Shown one piece after another: positions 62,791 to 64,000 of a stretch of 64,000 bases of DNA (position 1 is its first letter; every line of letters begins with the position of its first letter). The position numbers and the translations under genes were made by a program. Source of the stretch: Alloboseaceae bacterium BT-24-1 (GTDB lineage: Bacteria > Pseudomonadota > Alphaproteobacteria > Rhizobiales > Beijerinckiaceae); contig JAOYTL010000003.1 of NCBI GenBank assembly GCA_025846845.1, positions 124,001 to 188,000 on the forward strand, written 5' to 3'. Below the pieces are notes generated by a model. That model was not told the DNA's origin. It made no database searches and saw only the letters and a list, made by a program, of their open reading frames with translations.

Positions 62791-62806
62791 CTGACTGCGC
62801 AAACTC

Positions 62807-63712
62807 ATGCATCGTCTCGAGGACCTGGAGGCGTTCGTCGCCATCCTGGACGAGGGAAGCTTCACCGCCGCGGCGCGGGCGCTGCGGCGCTCCCTGCAAT
62901 CGGTCAGCAGATCGCTCGCCACAATCGAGGAGAGCATCGGCGTCGAGCTCGTGCGCCGCACCACCCGCCGATCGCATCCGACCGAAGCCGGACGCCGCTT
63001 CTATTCGCGGATTCGGCCGGCGCTTCTCGAGATCACCGATGCCGGTGCGGAGGCCAGCAACCAGCGCGCCGAGCCTGTCGGGCTGCTGCGGATCAGCGCG
63101 CCCGTTCTGTTCGCGCCCGTCCATGTCGTCCCGGCGCTCGCCGAGTTCCTTGAGCGATATCCGAAGATCGAGGTCGAGCTCAGCCTGAGCGATCGCTTTC
63201 TCGATCTTGTCGAGAATGGCATCGACCTCGCGGTTCGCATCGGCGACCTGCCCGATTCCGAGCTGAAGGCGCGGCGGCTGGGCGCCCTGCGCCGCGTGGT
63301 CTATGGATCACCGACCTATTTCGCCAAACATGGTCGTCCCGACCATCCCAGTGAGCTTGCCAATCACCAATGCCTGACGCGCCGTCTCGATGTGATGTCG
63401 GAGGCATGGCCGTTTCAGATCGACGGCGAACTCCACACCATTCGCGTAAGTGGGAGGTTGCGGACCGACAGCACTGCCGCAACTTATTCGGCTGCCGCGC
63501 TCGGCCTGGGGCTCGGCTTCACACCGCTCTGGCAAATCCGCGACCTGGTCGAACGAGGCGAGCTCGAAATCGTGCTGGCGCAATACGAGACGCAGAGGGT
63601 TCCGATCCATGCGGTGATGCCAGCGGCCAAGATTCCGCTTCCGGCCGCACGTCTCTTCGCCGAGCACCTCGCGCGACGCCTCAACCCGGCGAACCTCGAA
63701 GGACACCAATAA
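62807..63712 (+). CDS. LysR family transcriptional regulator
   Basis: 301 residues. N-terminal winged HTH (LEDLEAFVAILDEGSFTAAARAL, SLATIEESIGVELVRRTTRR) and a C-terminal periplasmic-binding-type effector domain (about 90-295) of the CrgA/DmlR-like group (VGLLRISAPVLFAPVHVVPALAEFL). It probably activates or represses the divergent NmrA-like/MFS operon and itself through the inverted repeat in the gap. Effector unknown. Confidence 0.93.
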   Translation: MHRLEDLEAFVAILDEGSFTAAARALRRSLQSVSRSLATIEESIGVELVRRTTRRSHPTEAGRRFYSRIRPALLEITDAGAEASNQRAEPVGLLRISAPVLFAPVHVVPALAEFLERYPKIEVELSLSDRFLDLVENGIDLAVRIGDLPDSELKARRLGALRRVVYGSPTYFAKHGRPDHPSELANHQCLTRRLDVMSEAWPFQIDGELHTIRVSGRLRTDSTAATYSAAALGLGLGFTPLWQIRDLVERGELEIVLAQYETQRVPIHAVMPAAKIPLPAARLFAEHLARRLNPANLEGHQ

Positions 63713-63781
63713 GCCGGACAGGCAAAGTCGAACCCGCGCGCAAAGCTGGCCGCAAGCGAGGCGATGCGTGGCCGCGTTGTC

Positions 63782-64000
63782 CTAGGTCCCGGCTCGAGCC
63801 TTCAGGGACGGCAGCAATCTTAGGGCATTGCCTGACAGGATCGCATCGGTTGCCTCGCTCGACAGCGCCATGGCATCGAGCGATTTGACACCCGCCATCA
63901 TCGCGTCCTCTGGCGCGTAGGGGTAGTCGCTGCCGAAGAGGACATGGGCCGGTGTCGTCAGGGACATAAGCGTGTCCAGCACAGGCGGCTCCACCGACAG
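63782..64000 (-). CDS. Amidohydrolase family protein, C-terminal part (cut by window edge)
   Basis: The last 72 residues of a protein that continues beyond the window. VLFGSDYPYAPEDAMMAG is the metal-ligand Asp region of the amidohydrolase_2 (ACMSD-like decarboxylase) family, whose members decarboxylate or hydrolyse aromatic and cyclic carboxylates. Convergent with the LysR gene. The family call rests on this one block, so it is moderate. Confidence 0.7.
   Translation of the reverse strand: MSVEPPVLDTLMSLTTPAHVLFGSDYPYAPEDAMMAGVKSLDAMALSSEATDAILSGNALRLLPSLKARAGT

Overview
The window looks like chromosomal DNA of a high-GC alphaproteobacterium of the Hyphomicrobiales, most likely a Bosea-like member of the Boseaceae. 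This is inferred from gene content and order: divergent parvulin/secA with argJ nearby, phaA-phaB divergent from phaR, proB-proA-nadD-rsfS-rlmH-envC-ctpA with rppH, a His-rich Zur, and dispersed rhizobial-type extragenic palindromes. It is mostly core housekeeping sequence broken up by small regulator/transporter pairs. I see no CRISPR array, prophage, intact insertion sequence or rRNA operon.

Layout. 1-8.95 kb: a small lipoprotein, a DMT transporter, argJ, a periplasmic parvulin, secA, a hydratase of the 2-keto-4-pentenoate type and a fosmidomycin-resistance-like MFS pump divergent from an AraC regulator. 9.9-16.7 kb: an outer-membrane porin-like protein, an L,D-transpeptidase lipoprotein, accA, a methyltransferase divergent from gloB, a cupin and a GNAT protein. 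16.7-26.1 kb: DMT transporter, alpha/beta hydrolase divergent from a GlxA-type regulator, aminotransferase divergent from a GntR regulator, a second Fsr-like MFS pump and a 1046-residue autotransporter. 26.4-29.4 kb: polyhydroxybutyrate (PHB) block phaA-DUF1737-phaB with divergent phaR. 29.5-37.9 kb: GGDEF/EAL protein, rpmF, mtgA, ispA, kup, ispG, zur. 38-41.1 kb: 3-hydroxybutyrate dehydrogenase coupled to a patatin-like hydrolase, an unusual L,D-transpeptidase, a DUF1059 protein. 41.1-49.8 kb: methyltransferase/glycosyltransferase pair, M20 amidohydrolase, small exported proteins, a TRAP transporter operon, DUF6481 and rpsU. 50-59.9 kb: a co-oriented run from proB through rppH and a HisE-like protein, many genes overlapping by 4 nt. 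60-64 kb: tRNA-Arg(ACG), a gene-poor stretch with short tandem repeats, then an NmrA/MFS operon divergent from a LysR regulator, and the 3' end of an amidohydrolase cut by the window edge.

Themes. PHB synthesis (phaA, phaB), its regulator (phaR) and 3-hydroxybutyrate oxidation with a coupled serine hydrolase all occur within 13 kb. Envelope functions are dense: two L,D-transpeptidases, mtgA, EnvC-like and CtpA proteins, autotransporter, porin and SecA. Regulators are mostly divergent from a likely target, and several of these intergenic gaps hold visible AT-rich inverted or direct repeats that are good operator candidates.

The most interesting leads are the patatin-like hydrolase coupled to 3-hydroxybutyrate dehydrogenase, the DUF1737 protein inside the PHB operon, the L,D-transpeptidase that lacks the usual active-site His, and the tandem repeats beside tRNA-Arg. 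I did not find convincing evidence for an entirely new defence or mobile system.
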